From contig JAHCMK010000001.1 of the NCBI GenBank assembly GCA_019192445.1, forward strand, positions 124,001-188,000: 64,000 nucleotides of DNA, written 5' to 3'. Positions 26,439-34,830 of this stretch are shown piece by piece. Position numbers and translations under genes: made by a program. Under the pieces are notes generated by a model. The model saw only the letters and a list, made by a program, of their open reading frames with translations, was not told the origin of the DNA and did no database searches. Every line of letters starts with the position of its first letter. Within the stretch, counting starts at the first letter, position 1. This stretch comes from Oceanococcus sp. HetDA_MAG_MS8 (lineage in GTDB: Bacteria; Pseudomonadota; Gammaproteobacteria; Nevskiales; Oceanococcaceae).

Positions 26439-27107
26439 ATGTCGCAAGGTGCACAGTCACTCATTACCGATCTTCCACACTGCCTGCCGGTATTCCCGCT
26501 GGGCAGTGTTTTGCTGCTTCCCGAGGGGCAGTTGCCCTTGAATATTTTCGAGCCGCGTTATTTGGCGATGGTCAAGGCCGTGTTGGGGAGTCATCGCATG
26601 ATTGGCATGGTGCACCCGCAGACCGATGAAGGGCATCCGGACAATCTCTACCCCCTGGGCTGCGCTGGGAAGATTGTCCACTTCGAAGAGTCTCAAGATG
26701 GTCGCTTCGAAATTATGCTGGCCGGGGTATGCCGCTTTGCGATTGCCCGTGAAATGCCGTTAGCGCCCGGAGGCTACCGCGAGGTCGAGCCGGATTGGAG
26801 CGATTATTTGGATGACCTGCGTCAGCAAAGCACGGACGATTGCGACATCGACCGCAAGGCCTTGTTAGAAGCCTTTGCGGCCGTTTTGGAACACCGAGCC
26901 CAGCAACTGAATATGCGCGCCGTGGCGAGATTAAATAACGCAGAGTTGGTGCGAGTGATAGCCCAGCACAGCCCATTGGCTGCCATAGAGCGGCAGAGTC
27001 TTTTGGAGACCAATGGTGTGCAAGAGCTTGCTGAACAGCTCACCGCACTCTTGGAATGTGCTCGGGCCATCATGGCCATTCCTGCAGCGCCGCAAAGCCG
27101 ACATTAG
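26439..27107 (+). CDS. LON-substrate-binding-domain protein (no protease domain)
   Basis: A 222-residue cytoplasmic protein consisting of the N-terminal substrate-recognition domain of Lon: LPVFPLGSVLLLPEGQLPLNIFEPRYLAMVK, GMVHP, YPLGCAGKI, FEIMLAGVCRFAI. Lon's AAA and peptidase domains are absent, which is normal for this stand-alone family (COG2802). Its function is not known; an adaptor role in proteolysis is a common suggestion. It stands downstream of a clear sigma-28 promoter, unusual for this family as far as I know. The next gene converges on it. Confidence 0.9.
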   Translation: MSQGAQSLITDLPHCLPVFPLGSVLLLPEGQLPLNIFEPRYLAMVKAVLGSHRMIGMVHPQTDEGHPDNLYPLGCAGKIVHFEESQDGRFEIMLAGVCRFAIAREMPLAPGGYREVEPDWSDYLDDLRQQSTDDCDIDRKALLEAFAAVLEHRAQQLNMRAVARLNNAELVRVIAQHSPLAAIERQSLLETNGVQELAEQLTALLECARAIMAIPAAPQSRH

Positions 27108-27172
27108 GCGGTGGCGCATGGGCGCGGTCGACGCGCGCTCAGCCTCACACGAACTTGGCCTTTGGCATTTAC

Positions 27173-27529
27173 TTAGCCATACAACTTGGCGTAACGACGC
27201 CTAGCCCAAACGGCATAAATGCGGTCCGCGATGCTTGCAATTAGCGGCCAGCGTAGCCAGGCGAAGAGCCAACCCCAGCGTGTGTGCCGCCAGGCACGCA
27301 CATTGGCGTCTAGACCCGATATCCACTGCCCGTCCGCATCGCGTAGGTGCAAAACCTCCAGCAGTTCGGCGCGGCTCTTGCCAGCGGGTAGCTCAGAGCT
27401 ATGCACATCGATCAATCGCAGCTTGCCATCGTGCAATCCCTCCAGGCGTTTCATTTCCTTACTGCACAGAGGGCATTGGCCGTCGAAGTACAGGGTGTCG
27501 CATGCCGTAGAGTCTTGTTTTTGAGTCAT
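27173..27529 (-). CDS. DCC-family thiol-disulfide oxidoreductase-like protein (DUF393)
   Basis: A 118-residue protein with the family motif FDGQCPLCSKEM (D-x-x-C-x-x-C, Cys19/Cys22) that gives DCC proteins their name, then the typical W-rich C-terminal half (RHTRWGWLFAWLRWPL). Members are thought to be thioredoxin-fold redox proteins. ATG 27529 was taken; a GTG two codons earlier is possible. It lies 15 bp after the aminopeptidase gene on the same strand, so the two probably form an operon. Confidence 0.85.
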   Translation of the reverse strand: MTQKQDSTACDTLYFDGQCPLCSKEMKRLEGLHDGKLRLIDVHSSELPAGKSRAELLEVLHLRDADGQWISGLDANVRAWRHTRWGWLFAWLRWPLIASIADRIYAVWARRRYAKLYG

Positions 27530-27544
27530 CTGCACTGGTTGCTG

Positions 27545-28648
27545 CTACTCGTGCTGGTTTCTACTCAGCAAGCGTTGCGCTGGATGCAAATAACTCATCA
27601 CAATTGGCGCGGCTAGGGCTGGACGATGCTGCGCAAGAAACTGCTGGCGCCGGGCAGGGTCCTCACCTATGGCTCGACTCCGGCGGTGGAAACAGTCCCA
27701 GTCCTGCTGACACTCCGCGAAGATTTGCTCGAAGCTTGGAACTCGCGACTGGTAATCACTCAGGCCGGCGAGTCTTGCGTTATTGAGTTCGCTAAACCAC
27801 GCATCCCAATAGCGGCCTAGGCTGGCGCCTTGGCTGTAGCGGGCCTGTGCGCTGCGCAGCAGCGCATATTTTTCCTCACGCATTCGCTCCGGGCTATAAC
27901 TGCGAGCGTACAACTCACGCAGTGCATCCAGCGTGGGCTGGAGTAGGGCATAAACCTGTGCACTGCGGTTAACCGCCGGCGCGCTGGCTGGGCTGCCAAG
28001 GTGATGTCGCCATTGCGCCAGGCCTAGCTCAGCGACGGCGCTGGCATAACTTTCATTGAACCGGGTGGCATCAGCGACGTAGAGCTTTTGATGAGCCAGT
28101 TCATGGAAGATCAGCCGCACGATGTCGTCGATAGGCCAGTCCATAACCGGGCTGGGTATGGGGTCATTGAACCAGCCCAGGGTGGAATAAGCAGCAACGG
28201 GCTGCACCACCACGTCATACCCGTCGCCAACCAGCTCTAAGGCCTTTTTCTCGGCTTGTTCTTGGTGAAAGTACCCGCGGTAGTTAATGCAGCCGGCGAC
28301 AGGGAAGCACCAGCTCAACGGGCTTAAGGAAAATTCGGGTGCGGCCACGACGTTGTAAACCGTGGCCTCGCGGTCGAGTACCGCCACCTGGGTGTAGCTG
28401 CGGTTGTCCGGCAAGGCCAGCTCGGTGCTGGCATAGCGTCGAGCTTGGAGCAACGTCTCCACTTTGCTGGTCTCGTCTACTGCTCGCTCTGGGGCGGCAG
28501 CCCACTCCTGGAGTGGCACGCGCGCGCGCATGATCTGCCAATGGCCCTGAACGGCCTGGGCGTGATAGGCCAGCGTTTCACAGCCGCTCAGGAGTAGCAG
28601 CAATGCAAGCAGCGAAAAATTACGCAAAATAGGGGATATGCGGCTCAT
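27545..28648 (-). CDS. Putative zinc aminopeptidase lipoprotein (COG4324)
   Basis: A 367-residue lipoprotein (lipobox LLSGC, Cys23). The COG4324 'predicted aminopeptidase' family is recognisable from WCFPVAGCINYRGYF and YSTLGWFNDPI, and from the metal site H182-E-L-A-H186 (FHELAHQKLY) followed by FNESYASAVAELG, where Glu199 is a candidate third ligand. Export implies action in the periplasm. The start is ATG 28648, which lies 10 bp inside the 5' end of the divergent nuclease gene; it lacks a ribosome-binding site, so a start slightly downstream (a TTG in the signal peptide) is possible. Confidence 0.83.
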   Translation of the reverse strand: MSRISPILRNFSLLALLLLLSGCETLAYHAQAVQGHWQIMRARVPLQEWAAAPERAVDETSKVETLLQARRYASTELALPDNRSYTQVAVLDREATVYNVVAAPEFSLSPLSWCFPVAGCINYRGYFHQEQAEKKALELVGDGYDVVVQPVAAYSTLGWFNDPIPSPVMDWPIDDIVRLIFHELAHQKLYVADATRFNESYASAVAELGLAQWRHHLGSPASAPAVNRSAQVYALLQPTLDALRELYARSYSPERMREEKYALLRSAQARYSQGASLGRYWDAWFSELNNARLAGLSDYQSRVPSFEQIFAECQQDWDCFHRRSRAIGEDPARRQQFLAQHRPALAAPIVMSYLHPAQRLLSRNQHE

Positions 28649-29447
28649 CGTTGTAATTATTACAGTTTTATTAAGCTCCACGGGTTTTTTGCTCTGGGGC
28701 GCATCGCAGCCCCGCGACGCCTTGCCATTGAGGGCGCCGCAGGAGCAAAAACTGCTGTGGTGGAGTTGGGTAGAGCAGGTTCCAGGGCATGTGCGGGCCT
28801 ACAGTGAGTGGCTACGAAACCCACGTTGGGTCGCGTGGGTTGTTGATAGGCAGGCCTTGCAGACTCTAGGCCCCCGACCAGAGGGCTTTGCCTGTAGCCG
28901 AGCGTGGTTATGGCCGGTATGCGACAAGGCCTATAGAAATAGCGGCTACACCCGAGGCCACCTTGCCCCCAATTACGCCATGGGGACCTTGTTCGGACGC
29001 TCCGCGCAACTGGCTAGTTTTTCCATGCGCAATATCAGCCCGCAGTCTCGTGCACTGAACACCCGTGTCTGGCAACGTTTAGAAGAGCTGGAAATGGATG
29101 AGATCCGCCGGCATTCCCAAAGCCCTCTGTACGTTCTCACCGGGCCGCTTTTTCGCCGCGGCCCCATACGGCTCAAGCAGGGCGTGGCCGTCCCGGATGC
29201 ATTTTGGCGGGTGTGGTTGCGGCATGACGACCAGGGTTGGCGTAGCTTGGCCTTTATCGTGCCGCAGGCGGTGCAAGGTCCTGAGGATCTGCGGTTGTTT
29301 ATGGTCAGTGTGGATGAGGTGGAGCGGCAAGCGCAGCTGGAGCTGTTCGCGCGGTTGTCGGCGGAAGAGCAACACATCCTCGAGTCCGCGGTCGATTGGC
29401 AGGCATGGGGGGAGGCCTCCTGGTGGACGCAGCCACCACGTTACTAA
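28638..29447 (+). CDS. Secreted DNA/RNA non-specific endonuclease (NUC family)
   Basis: A 269-residue beta-beta-alpha metal nuclease of the Serratia NucA/EndoG group. An N-terminal hydrophobic segment (residues 3-20) serves as signal or membrane anchor. The active site reads Y-T-R-G-H108-L-A-P-N (the DRGH motif, with Thr for Asp at the first position), and N132/N141 in RNISPQ...LNTRVW provide the magnesium-binding Asn. It cleaves both DNA and RNA. ATG 28638 has a perfect AGGGGAT upstream. Its first 11 bases overlap the start of the divergently transcribed aminopeptidase gene. Confidence 0.88.
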   Translation: MRLIVVIITVLLSSTGFLLWGASQPRDALPLRAPQEQKLLWWSWVEQVPGHVRAYSEWLRNPRWVAWVVDRQALQTLGPRPEGFACSRAWLWPVCDKAYRNSGYTRGHLAPNYAMGTLFGRSAQLASFSMRNISPQSRALNTRVWQRLEELEMDEIRRHSQSPLYVLTGPLFRRGPIRLKQGVAVPDAFWRVWLRHDDQGWRSLAFIVPQAVQGPEDLRLFMVSVDEVERQAQLELFARLSAEEQHILESAVDWQAWGEASWWTQPPRY

Positions 29448-29616
29448 GCCCAGGCCCGTAGCGCTGATCACTCTTCCTGTCACTCGGCATAGGCTGTGCT
29501 CAGCTAGGCGTGCTTCCAAACATCGGCGTCTCAATGTCGGAAAGGGTCCAATGCTTTTGCTCTAGCGCAGCAGTTGGTTTGGCCCTAGCATGCTGGCTTC
29601 GAGGAGACAATTTGCG

Positions 29617-31329
29617 ATGCATACCATGGCCAGATCCACGCGCCACTGCCTTTCCGTGTTGTTTGCCCTGCTGCTGGGCTGCCAAGGAGGGCAATCTGAA
29701 ACATTGCCGCGAGCTACCCAGCTCAGTCCGTATTTGGCGGCTGCGGTAAAGGTGTCGGTGGTCCCAAACCAAAGTCAAATCGAGGGTGAAGAGGAGCCGC
29801 GCTTAGGAGGGCAAACGACGCTGCAGAACTTCCACTTGGGTGGTTTTGGTATAGGGCCGCTGCAAACCTTTCCTGATCCCATCAATGTGGACCTGACCGA
29901 GCCAGCCGGGGCGCCGGTCCATGTGAACGAGCAGGGGCTGGAGGAGCCGACCTATCTTCGGCTAATGCTCTTACGCGATGAACGCAATGGAGCGCAGGTG
30001 AGCTTTGTGAGCCTGGATGCGGTTGGTGCCGGAAACCTGATCCAACAACAGGTAAAGCAGGCCATTGTGGAGGTGATTGGCGGCGCAGTCGAGGATGTGC
30101 TGTTTGGACAAACCCACACCCACGCAGGTGCGGACCTGCAAGGACTCTGGGGAGGTGTTCCGCAGAGTTGGGTGGCGGATTTAGTGACCGCAGCCTCGCA
30201 GGCGGCCTCCCAGGCCCAGGCAGCTCTGGAACCCGCACGTTTGACCTTGCAGCAAGCCGAGCTAGAAGCATTTAATAATTATCGGCGGCCACGAGTGGAT
30301 ATCGATGCTGAGGCCGATCTGACGGCGTCGCTGCTACGCGCTTGGGCAGCGGATGATGACCGCGTGGTCGGCTCGGTGCTGCAGTACAACGCACACCCGA
30401 CATCCGTGGGTACGGGCGAAGATCCGCGGGTGCCGCATGCGGACTACATCCACGGAGCTATGGAGACACTAGAGGCCGATGGTGGTAGCGCCGTGTATTT
30501 CAATGGCCCCATCGCGGATGCTTCGCCGAGTGGAGGTTCCTGCGAGGGCACGGTGTACGTTCGCGTGTATTGCCGTGGCGCTGAACTCGCCAACGCGATC
30601 CTGCAGGCACCGATGCTGACGCTCGATGGCGAGCTAAGCAGCCGTCACGCGACGGTGTACCTGCCCATTACTAACCCCATCTTTCTTGCGGCCGGCCTCA
30701 TTGGCAGCTTCAACCGCTACTACAACTTCACAGAGCTACCTATTGCCGAGCTACCGCTCCTGGGTGATGAACTCCTGAACCTGCCTCAAGCAGCGCCTTA
30801 TGCCGTGACCACCGTGAGCCGGGTGAGCATGGGTGAACAGCTCGAGATCGTGACTATGCCAGGCGAGGCGACCAACACCTTCGGCGAGTACATCCAAAGG
30901 CTTGCTGGACCAACGCCGGTCATGCTCTTGGGCCTCACCCACAATAGTTTTGGTTACATCATTCCTGAAGAGGAGTTCAGCTACATCGACGAGACTGGCG
31001 ATGCGGGCTTCACCTTGCCCTTTACCAGCTACGAAGAGTATGTCTCTATGGGGCCGCTGACGGCGCCCCTGCTGAGAATGCAGGCCTACGCACCACTCTT
31101 CGACGCTGAGCCTTTGGCTTATGCACCGCCCTCTTTAGTGGCCTGCGCTCAACCTGACGACCAGCAGCGCTGCTACCTCCAAGCCATCGTAGACCGTTTG
31201 GGCTATATCCAACGAGGCTACTACCAGCGCTGCATAGACACCTTTGGCGAAGACAACGCCTTTTGTGCGTTGTTGGCCCCGAATGGAGCCGAGCGTGGTG
31301 GACTGCTGAATGTCGAGTTCCAGTACTAG
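29617..31329 (+). CDS. Neutral-ceramidase-like lipoprotein
   Basis: A 570-residue lipoprotein (lipobox LLLGC). The region GQTHTHAGADLQGLWGGVP resembles the zinc-binding HTHxxP segment of neutral/alkaline ceramidases (COG3356 superfamily), and further shared features are SFVSLDAVG, QYNAHPTSVG and FNGPIADASPSGG. The order of conserved blocks fits the N-terminal catalytic domain, but the classical C-terminal domain is less clear. Family members hydrolyse N-acyl or ester bonds; the substrate here is not shown, and ceramide is unlikely to be endogenous. GAGGAG at 29601 is 10 bp before ATG 29617. It stands alone. Confidence 0.75.
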   Translation: MHTMARSTRHCLSVLFALLLGCQGGQSETLPRATQLSPYLAAAVKVSVVPNQSQIEGEEEPRLGGQTTLQNFHLGGFGIGPLQTFPDPINVDLTEPAGAPVHVNEQGLEEPTYLRLMLLRDERNGAQVSFVSLDAVGAGNLIQQQVKQAIVEVIGGAVEDVLFGQTHTHAGADLQGLWGGVPQSWVADLVTAASQAASQAQAALEPARLTLQQAELEAFNNYRRPRVDIDAEADLTASLLRAWAADDDRVVGSVLQYNAHPTSVGTGEDPRVPHADYIHGAMETLEADGGSAVYFNGPIADASPSGGSCEGTVYVRVYCRGAELANAILQAPMLTLDGELSSRHATVYLPITNPIFLAAGLIGSFNRYYNFTELPIAELPLLGDELLNLPQAAPYAVTTVSRVSMGEQLEIVTMPGEATNTFGEYIQRLAGPTPVMLLGLTHNSFGYIIPEEEFSYIDETGDAGFTLPFTSYEEYVSMGPLTAPLLRMQAYAPLFDAEPLAYAPPSLVACAQPDDQQRCYLQAIVDRLGYIQRGYYQRCIDTFGEDNAFCALLAPNGAERGGLLNVEFQY

Positions 31330-31437
31330 CACTATTGCTGAACGCTGATGCTCGTTGTCGCTTACAACCATGGTCGTGCTAGCCATGGCGCCTGCGAGCA
31401 CCGATGATGATCCGACCTGACTGGGGAGTAATGACGC

Positions 31438-31995
31438 ATGACACATTCGTCCTTGATTCGACCAAATAGTCTCTTAGGCGGCCTGGCGCTGCTGGCAAGC
31501 TCAGCGCTGGCATACGCCGACACCCAGGATCTCGATGATGTCCGGCAGTGGACGGATACCGTGCGCATGGAAACCTGCCTTGACGCTGCAATGGATCGCG
31601 TCGCTGGACATCCCCGCAAGTTGGAGATGAAGTTGGAGCAGGGTGCACCGGTGTACGAGTTCGACATGGAGTCTGCGCAGGCCATGTTTAACGTGGAATG
31701 CGACGCCCGAACGGGACGCATCACAGAGGTTGAACGCCGGGTGGAACCATCATCGCAACCCTTTCAATCCTTGGCTAAAGTCAGCGAAGCCGAGGCGCGG
31801 CGCCAGGTTTTGGCAATTCACCCTGGCCGGGTAGTGGCTGTGGAATATGAGCTCAGCGCCCTTGGTCAAGCCATTTACGAATTCGATGTGCAGACCGAAG
31901 AGGGCGTTGAGCTGAAAGTAGATGTAGATGCTGCTAACGGCACCATTTTGGAGGCTAATCTCGAGCTATACGAGATCGGTAATGAAAAAGAATGA
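31438..31995 (+). CDS. Secreted protein with two PepSY domains
   Basis: A 185-residue exported protein: signal peptide ending at LAYA (about residue 27), then two PepSY-like units at about 41-102 and 112-173, each ending in a strand pair around D-A-R/A-T/N-G (CDARTGRI and VDAANGTI). PepSY domains are often peptidase-inhibiting or regulatory modules in the periplasm. GGGGAG precedes ATG 31438 by 11 bp. The next gene starts inside its 3' end (14-bp overlap), so they form a coupled pair. Confidence 0.82.
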   Translation: MTHSSLIRPNSLLGGLALLASSALAYADTQDLDDVRQWTDTVRMETCLDAAMDRVAGHPRKLEMKLEQGAPVYEFDMESAQAMFNVECDARTGRITEVERRVEPSSQPFQSLAKVSEAEARRQVLAIHPGRVVAVEYELSALGQAIYEFDVQTEEGVELKVDVDAANGTILEANLELYEIGNEKE

Positions 31996-32542
31996 GAGCC
32001 TCATTGCTGTTTGCGCTCTCGCGTGGCTTGGTGGGGCCCAGGCAGACCCGTCGCTGCGCCAGTACCAGCTGAGTTTGGTTGCGGCTGATGGTGCGCGGAC
32101 CGTGGTTGCGCAATTATTCGTAGACGACCAACAGCAGTACCAATTGCAGTGGGACGCCTCTCAGTTTTCCGATCACTTCTTATCGATGCGGCCCTTCAAG
32201 TGCTTGGCCGCTGTCGATCAAACGCTGTGGTGTCGAGTTCCTTATCCCTATGCTAAGCAGAGCAATCTCGCCATAGATTTGGTGGATTTGGAATATGACC
32301 TGCTTTTTGTGTGGAAACGCCGTGGTGAATACGGCATTAACTTGCGCAACGGGTTGTACTTTCAGCTGCAGGCTTCGGGTGCTGGGTGGGATGGCGTGTT
32401 GCATCAGGTCGATCTGGAGGCGCTCGGCGTGCCTCCAGAGCCGGGAGTCATGCGTCCTATTGGCGGCTCGGATCTAGACGAAGCCGAGGGTTTTGCATGG
32501 CCTCGGCTAGCACTGCGGCCTCGGGCGGCAACCGCTCAGTAA
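31982..32542 (+). CDS. Secreted protein of unknown function, coupled to PepSY gene
   Basis: A 186-residue exported protein: signal peptide MKKNESLIAVCALAWLGGAQA, then a mostly beta-strand sequence with two Cys (FKCLAA and LWCRVP) likely to form a disulfide, and a conserved-looking YDLLFVWKRRGEYGINLRNGLYF block. I recognise no family. The ATG at 31982 overlaps the PepSY gene, arguing for a joint role in the periplasm. A start at 31928 would give a longer product lacking a good signal peptide, so it was rejected. Confidence 0.65.
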   Translation: MKKNESLIAVCALAWLGGAQADPSLRQYQLSLVAADGARTVVAQLFVDDQQQYQLQWDASQFSDHFLSMRPFKCLAAVDQTLWCRVPYPYAKQSNLAIDLVDLEYDLLFVWKRRGEYGINLRNGLYFQLQASGAGWDGVLHQVDLEALGVPPEPGVMRPIGGSDLDEAEGFAWPRLALRPRAATAQ

Positions 32543-32607
32543 CCAGCGAATAGAGCTCCAGTGGCAGCGAAGGTCGGTGGCTGTTTTGGCGGAGTCGGCG
32601 GTCTGAG

Positions 32608-33273
32608 TTAGAAGCGCTCGCGCGGGGGCTCGATGAGTGTGCCTTCGGGCTGCATCACTTGGCGCATTGGCGCCGACATACGCTCGGGATGGCGGGGCCA
32701 AGCCACGCCCGGATACAAAGCCAACAGGGCCTGTAAGTCGGCCTTCACATCGGCGCTAGCCGTCAATGGCGGCAAAATGCGCACGCATTTATTTTTGAAG
32801 TCGATGGCCACGGGCAATAAGGGCACATTCGCCGCACGCGCTATGCGATGAAAACCGGTTTTGATCTCCGCGGCCTGGGTGCGCGTGCCTTCGGGTGTGA
32901 TGGCCAGCCAAAAGCGTTCATGCTGACGGAATTGCTCCACCATTTGTCCGGCCACGTCTTTGGCGGCTTTGCGGTTAATGCCTACAAAGCCCAAACGGCG
33001 CATCACGCCGCCCAGAGGGCCCTGCAGCGCTGTGTGCTTGATCATCATGGAGATGCGCAAGTTCAGCGAAAGCAGGAACAAGATGGCGTAGTAGCCATCC
33101 CAGTTACTGGTATGTGGCAGGCCTACCAATATCATTTTGGGTTCGGCTGGGAACTCGCCCACGATACGCCAGCCGTGCAGACGCATCAGAAGTTGGCCTA
33201 GTTTGCGCAGCAGCTTGAAGTTTGCTCGTGGCGCTTGCGGGGGTAATGCAGGGTAGCTGGCTTTTTTGCGCAT
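32608..33273 (-). CDS. PlsC-like lysophospholipid acyltransferase
   Basis: A 221-residue acyltransferase of the 1-acyl-glycerol-3-phosphate acyltransferase superfamily. Motif I is H-T-S-N-W-D (HX4D: LPHTSNWDGYY) and motif III is ITPEGTRTQ (the xEGT block). The hydrophobic segment between them (YAILFLLSLNLRI) would dip into the inner membrane. It would acylate a lysolipid or another alcohol with acyl-CoA or acyl-ACP. GGAGGG lies 9 bp before ATG 33273. It is the last gene of the minus-strand lipid-type run starting with the acyl-CoA dehydrogenase at 37960. Confidence 0.88.
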   Translation of the reverse strand: MRKKASYPALPPQAPRANFKLLRKLGQLLMRLHGWRIVGEFPAEPKMILVGLPHTSNWDGYYAILFLLSLNLRISMMIKHTALQGPLGGVMRRLGFVGINRKAAKDVAGQMVEQFRQHERFWLAITPEGTRTQAAEIKTGFHRIARAANVPLLPVAIDFKNKCVRILPPLTASADVKADLQALLALYPGVAWPRHPERMSAPMRQVMQPEGTLIEPPRERF

Positions 33274-33344
33274 TGTCGGGCCCTCCTGGCCCGGCATCAA
33301 AACGAAAGATGGGGGTGGCAACTCCGCGATTCAGGAGCTGCCCA

Positions 33345-34091
33345 TCACGAGAATTGTCGCAGACTTCGCAATGGCATGGCGCGCATAGCCTTGGCCATGA
33401 GTGTCCATGGCCAGCCAGGCACAAACGCTTCATGAGGCTCGCGCTCAATGGCCTTGACTAAGGCCTTGCAGCCAGTCTCCAAATCGACGCGGAAGGGCGC
33501 ATTGTCAATATCGCGGTTAATGTCGGTGAGAATGTAGCCGGGATAAATTGTGCTCACCTTGATTGGGGTGTGCAGCAGCTCCACGCGAATGCCTTCACTC
33601 AAATTGGCCAGGGCAGCCTTGGTGGCCGCGTAAGTGGTCATGGGCCCGCGGAAGCCACGCACAGCCGATACTGAGCTCATGGTGACCAAATGCCCCGCGT
33701 TCTGGGCGCGAAAAATGTCCACAGCGGCTTCGCATTGCGCCAAGGCAGCAATGAAGTTGGTTTCCGCAGTCTCTTTGTTGACGGCAAAACCCCCTTTACC
33801 AATGGGCACGCCCTTGCCGATGCCGGCATTGACAATGACCCGGTCCAAGCGACCGAAGGCTTGCGCCATGTCTTGGAACACGCGGAACACCGCTGAGTAG
33901 TCATTCACGTCCAAGCTGGCGATTTCGATACGTAGCTGGGGGTGGGCGTCAAGGAGTTCGCCACGCAGTTTTTCCAGTACGTCCAACCGCCGGGCACAGA
34001 GTGCGAGATCATGACCACGCGCTGCGAACTCCTGGGCCATGCCTCGTCCCAAGCCGGCGGAGGCCCCAGTGATGAGGATAGTTTTGCGCAT
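33345..34091 (-). CDS. Short-chain dehydrogenase/reductase
   Basis: A 248-residue classical SDR: cofactor motif TGASAGLGRG (residues 8-17), NAG at about 89-91, catalytic Ser in MSSVSAVRG and YAATK (Tyr and Lys). The Arg after the second strand (CARRLD) suggests NADP(H). It follows the histidine phosphatase gene after 46 bp and precedes the acyltransferase gene by 71 bp. The substrate is probably a hydrophobic alcohol or ketone given the neighbours, but this is inference. Confidence 0.9.
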   Translation of the reverse strand: MRKTILITGASAGLGRGMAQEFAARGHDLALCARRLDVLEKLRGELLDAHPQLRIEIASLDVNDYSAVFRVFQDMAQAFGRLDRVIVNAGIGKGVPIGKGGFAVNKETAETNFIAALAQCEAAVDIFRAQNAGHLVTMSSVSAVRGFRGPMTTYAATKAALANLSEGIRVELLHTPIKVSTIYPGYILTDINRDIDNAPFRVDLETGCKALVKAIEREPHEAFVPGWPWTLMAKAMRAMPLRSLRQFS

Positions 34092-34137
34092 AGATTGAAG
34101 TCCTTGTATGGGCGAAAGCAGTGGTCTGCTGCGCCAA

Positions 34138-34830
34138 TTAACGATAGGTAATCAAGTCTTGAAAGTCGCCTTCAAAGGCGGTGTGCTCATTCAGGCTGGA
34201 CAGAAACAGGCCACGCTCGGAATGAATGATTTTTGTGGTTCCGCAATTCGCCAAGGTCCAGTTGATGCGAAAGATGTTCTGTGCCGGAATGCCCATTAAC
34301 TCTTGGACAACCGCAGTGATAGGCCCGCCGGAGGTAAAGACCAAGGCGGTTTCACCTTTGGCCATCTGCTCGCTGAGATCATGCAAAGCCTGCACGCAGC
34401 GCTGGCGGAACTGTGGCCATGTTTCCGCATAATCAGCATCGTGAGCACCGTCCATCCAGCGCTCGATAGCGGCCGCGAAAATCTCCTGAAAGGCGCGGCG
34501 CGGATGGCGATGACTCGCAAGTTCGGCGACCAGGCGCGCACGATTCCGGTACTTGGGCTTGTAGCGGTTGAGTACCTCATCGTGGTCATACTCGTTCCAG
34601 CCGGCATTTTCCGTTGCCGGCAGATCCCAGTTCAGACCCTCTAAACACCCTGCCGCAGTTTGCTGATGGCGACGCATGGTGCCGGTTTGCACATGTTCGG
34701 CCGAGCGCAGTCGACCGCGCAGATGGCGCCCCAGCACCAGCGCCTGTTCTTTGCCGGTGACCGAGAGCTTGTCGTAATCCGGCTCGCCAAAGCTGGCTTG
34801 GCCGTGTCGGATCAGGAGAATGGCACCCAT
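34138..34830 (-). CDS. Histidine phosphatase superfamily protein
   Basis: A 230-residue phosphoglycerate-mutase-like phosphatase. The catalytic RHG is at the start (LLIRHGQASFG) and the second His/Gly block is FTSGGPITAV, where the usual second catalytic His (SHGG) is replaced by Ser-Gly-Gly (TSGGP). The family includes phosphatases of sugar, lipid and protein substrates. Its ATG overlaps the stop of the APH-like gene (TAATG), so the two are translated together. With an APH-type kinase next door, a kinase/phosphatase pair acting on one small molecule is a reasonable guess. Confidence 0.82.
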   Translation of the reverse strand: MGAILLIRHGQASFGEPDYDKLSVTGKEQALVLGRHLRGRLRSAEHVQTGTMRRHQQTAAGCLEGLNWDLPATENAGWNEYDHDEVLNRYKPKYRNRARLVAELASHRHPRRAFQEIFAAAIERWMDGAHDADYAETWPQFRQRCVQALHDLSEQMAKGETALVFTSGGPITAVVQELMGIPAQNIFRINWTLANCGTTKIIHSERGLFLSSLNEHTAFEGDFQDLITYR

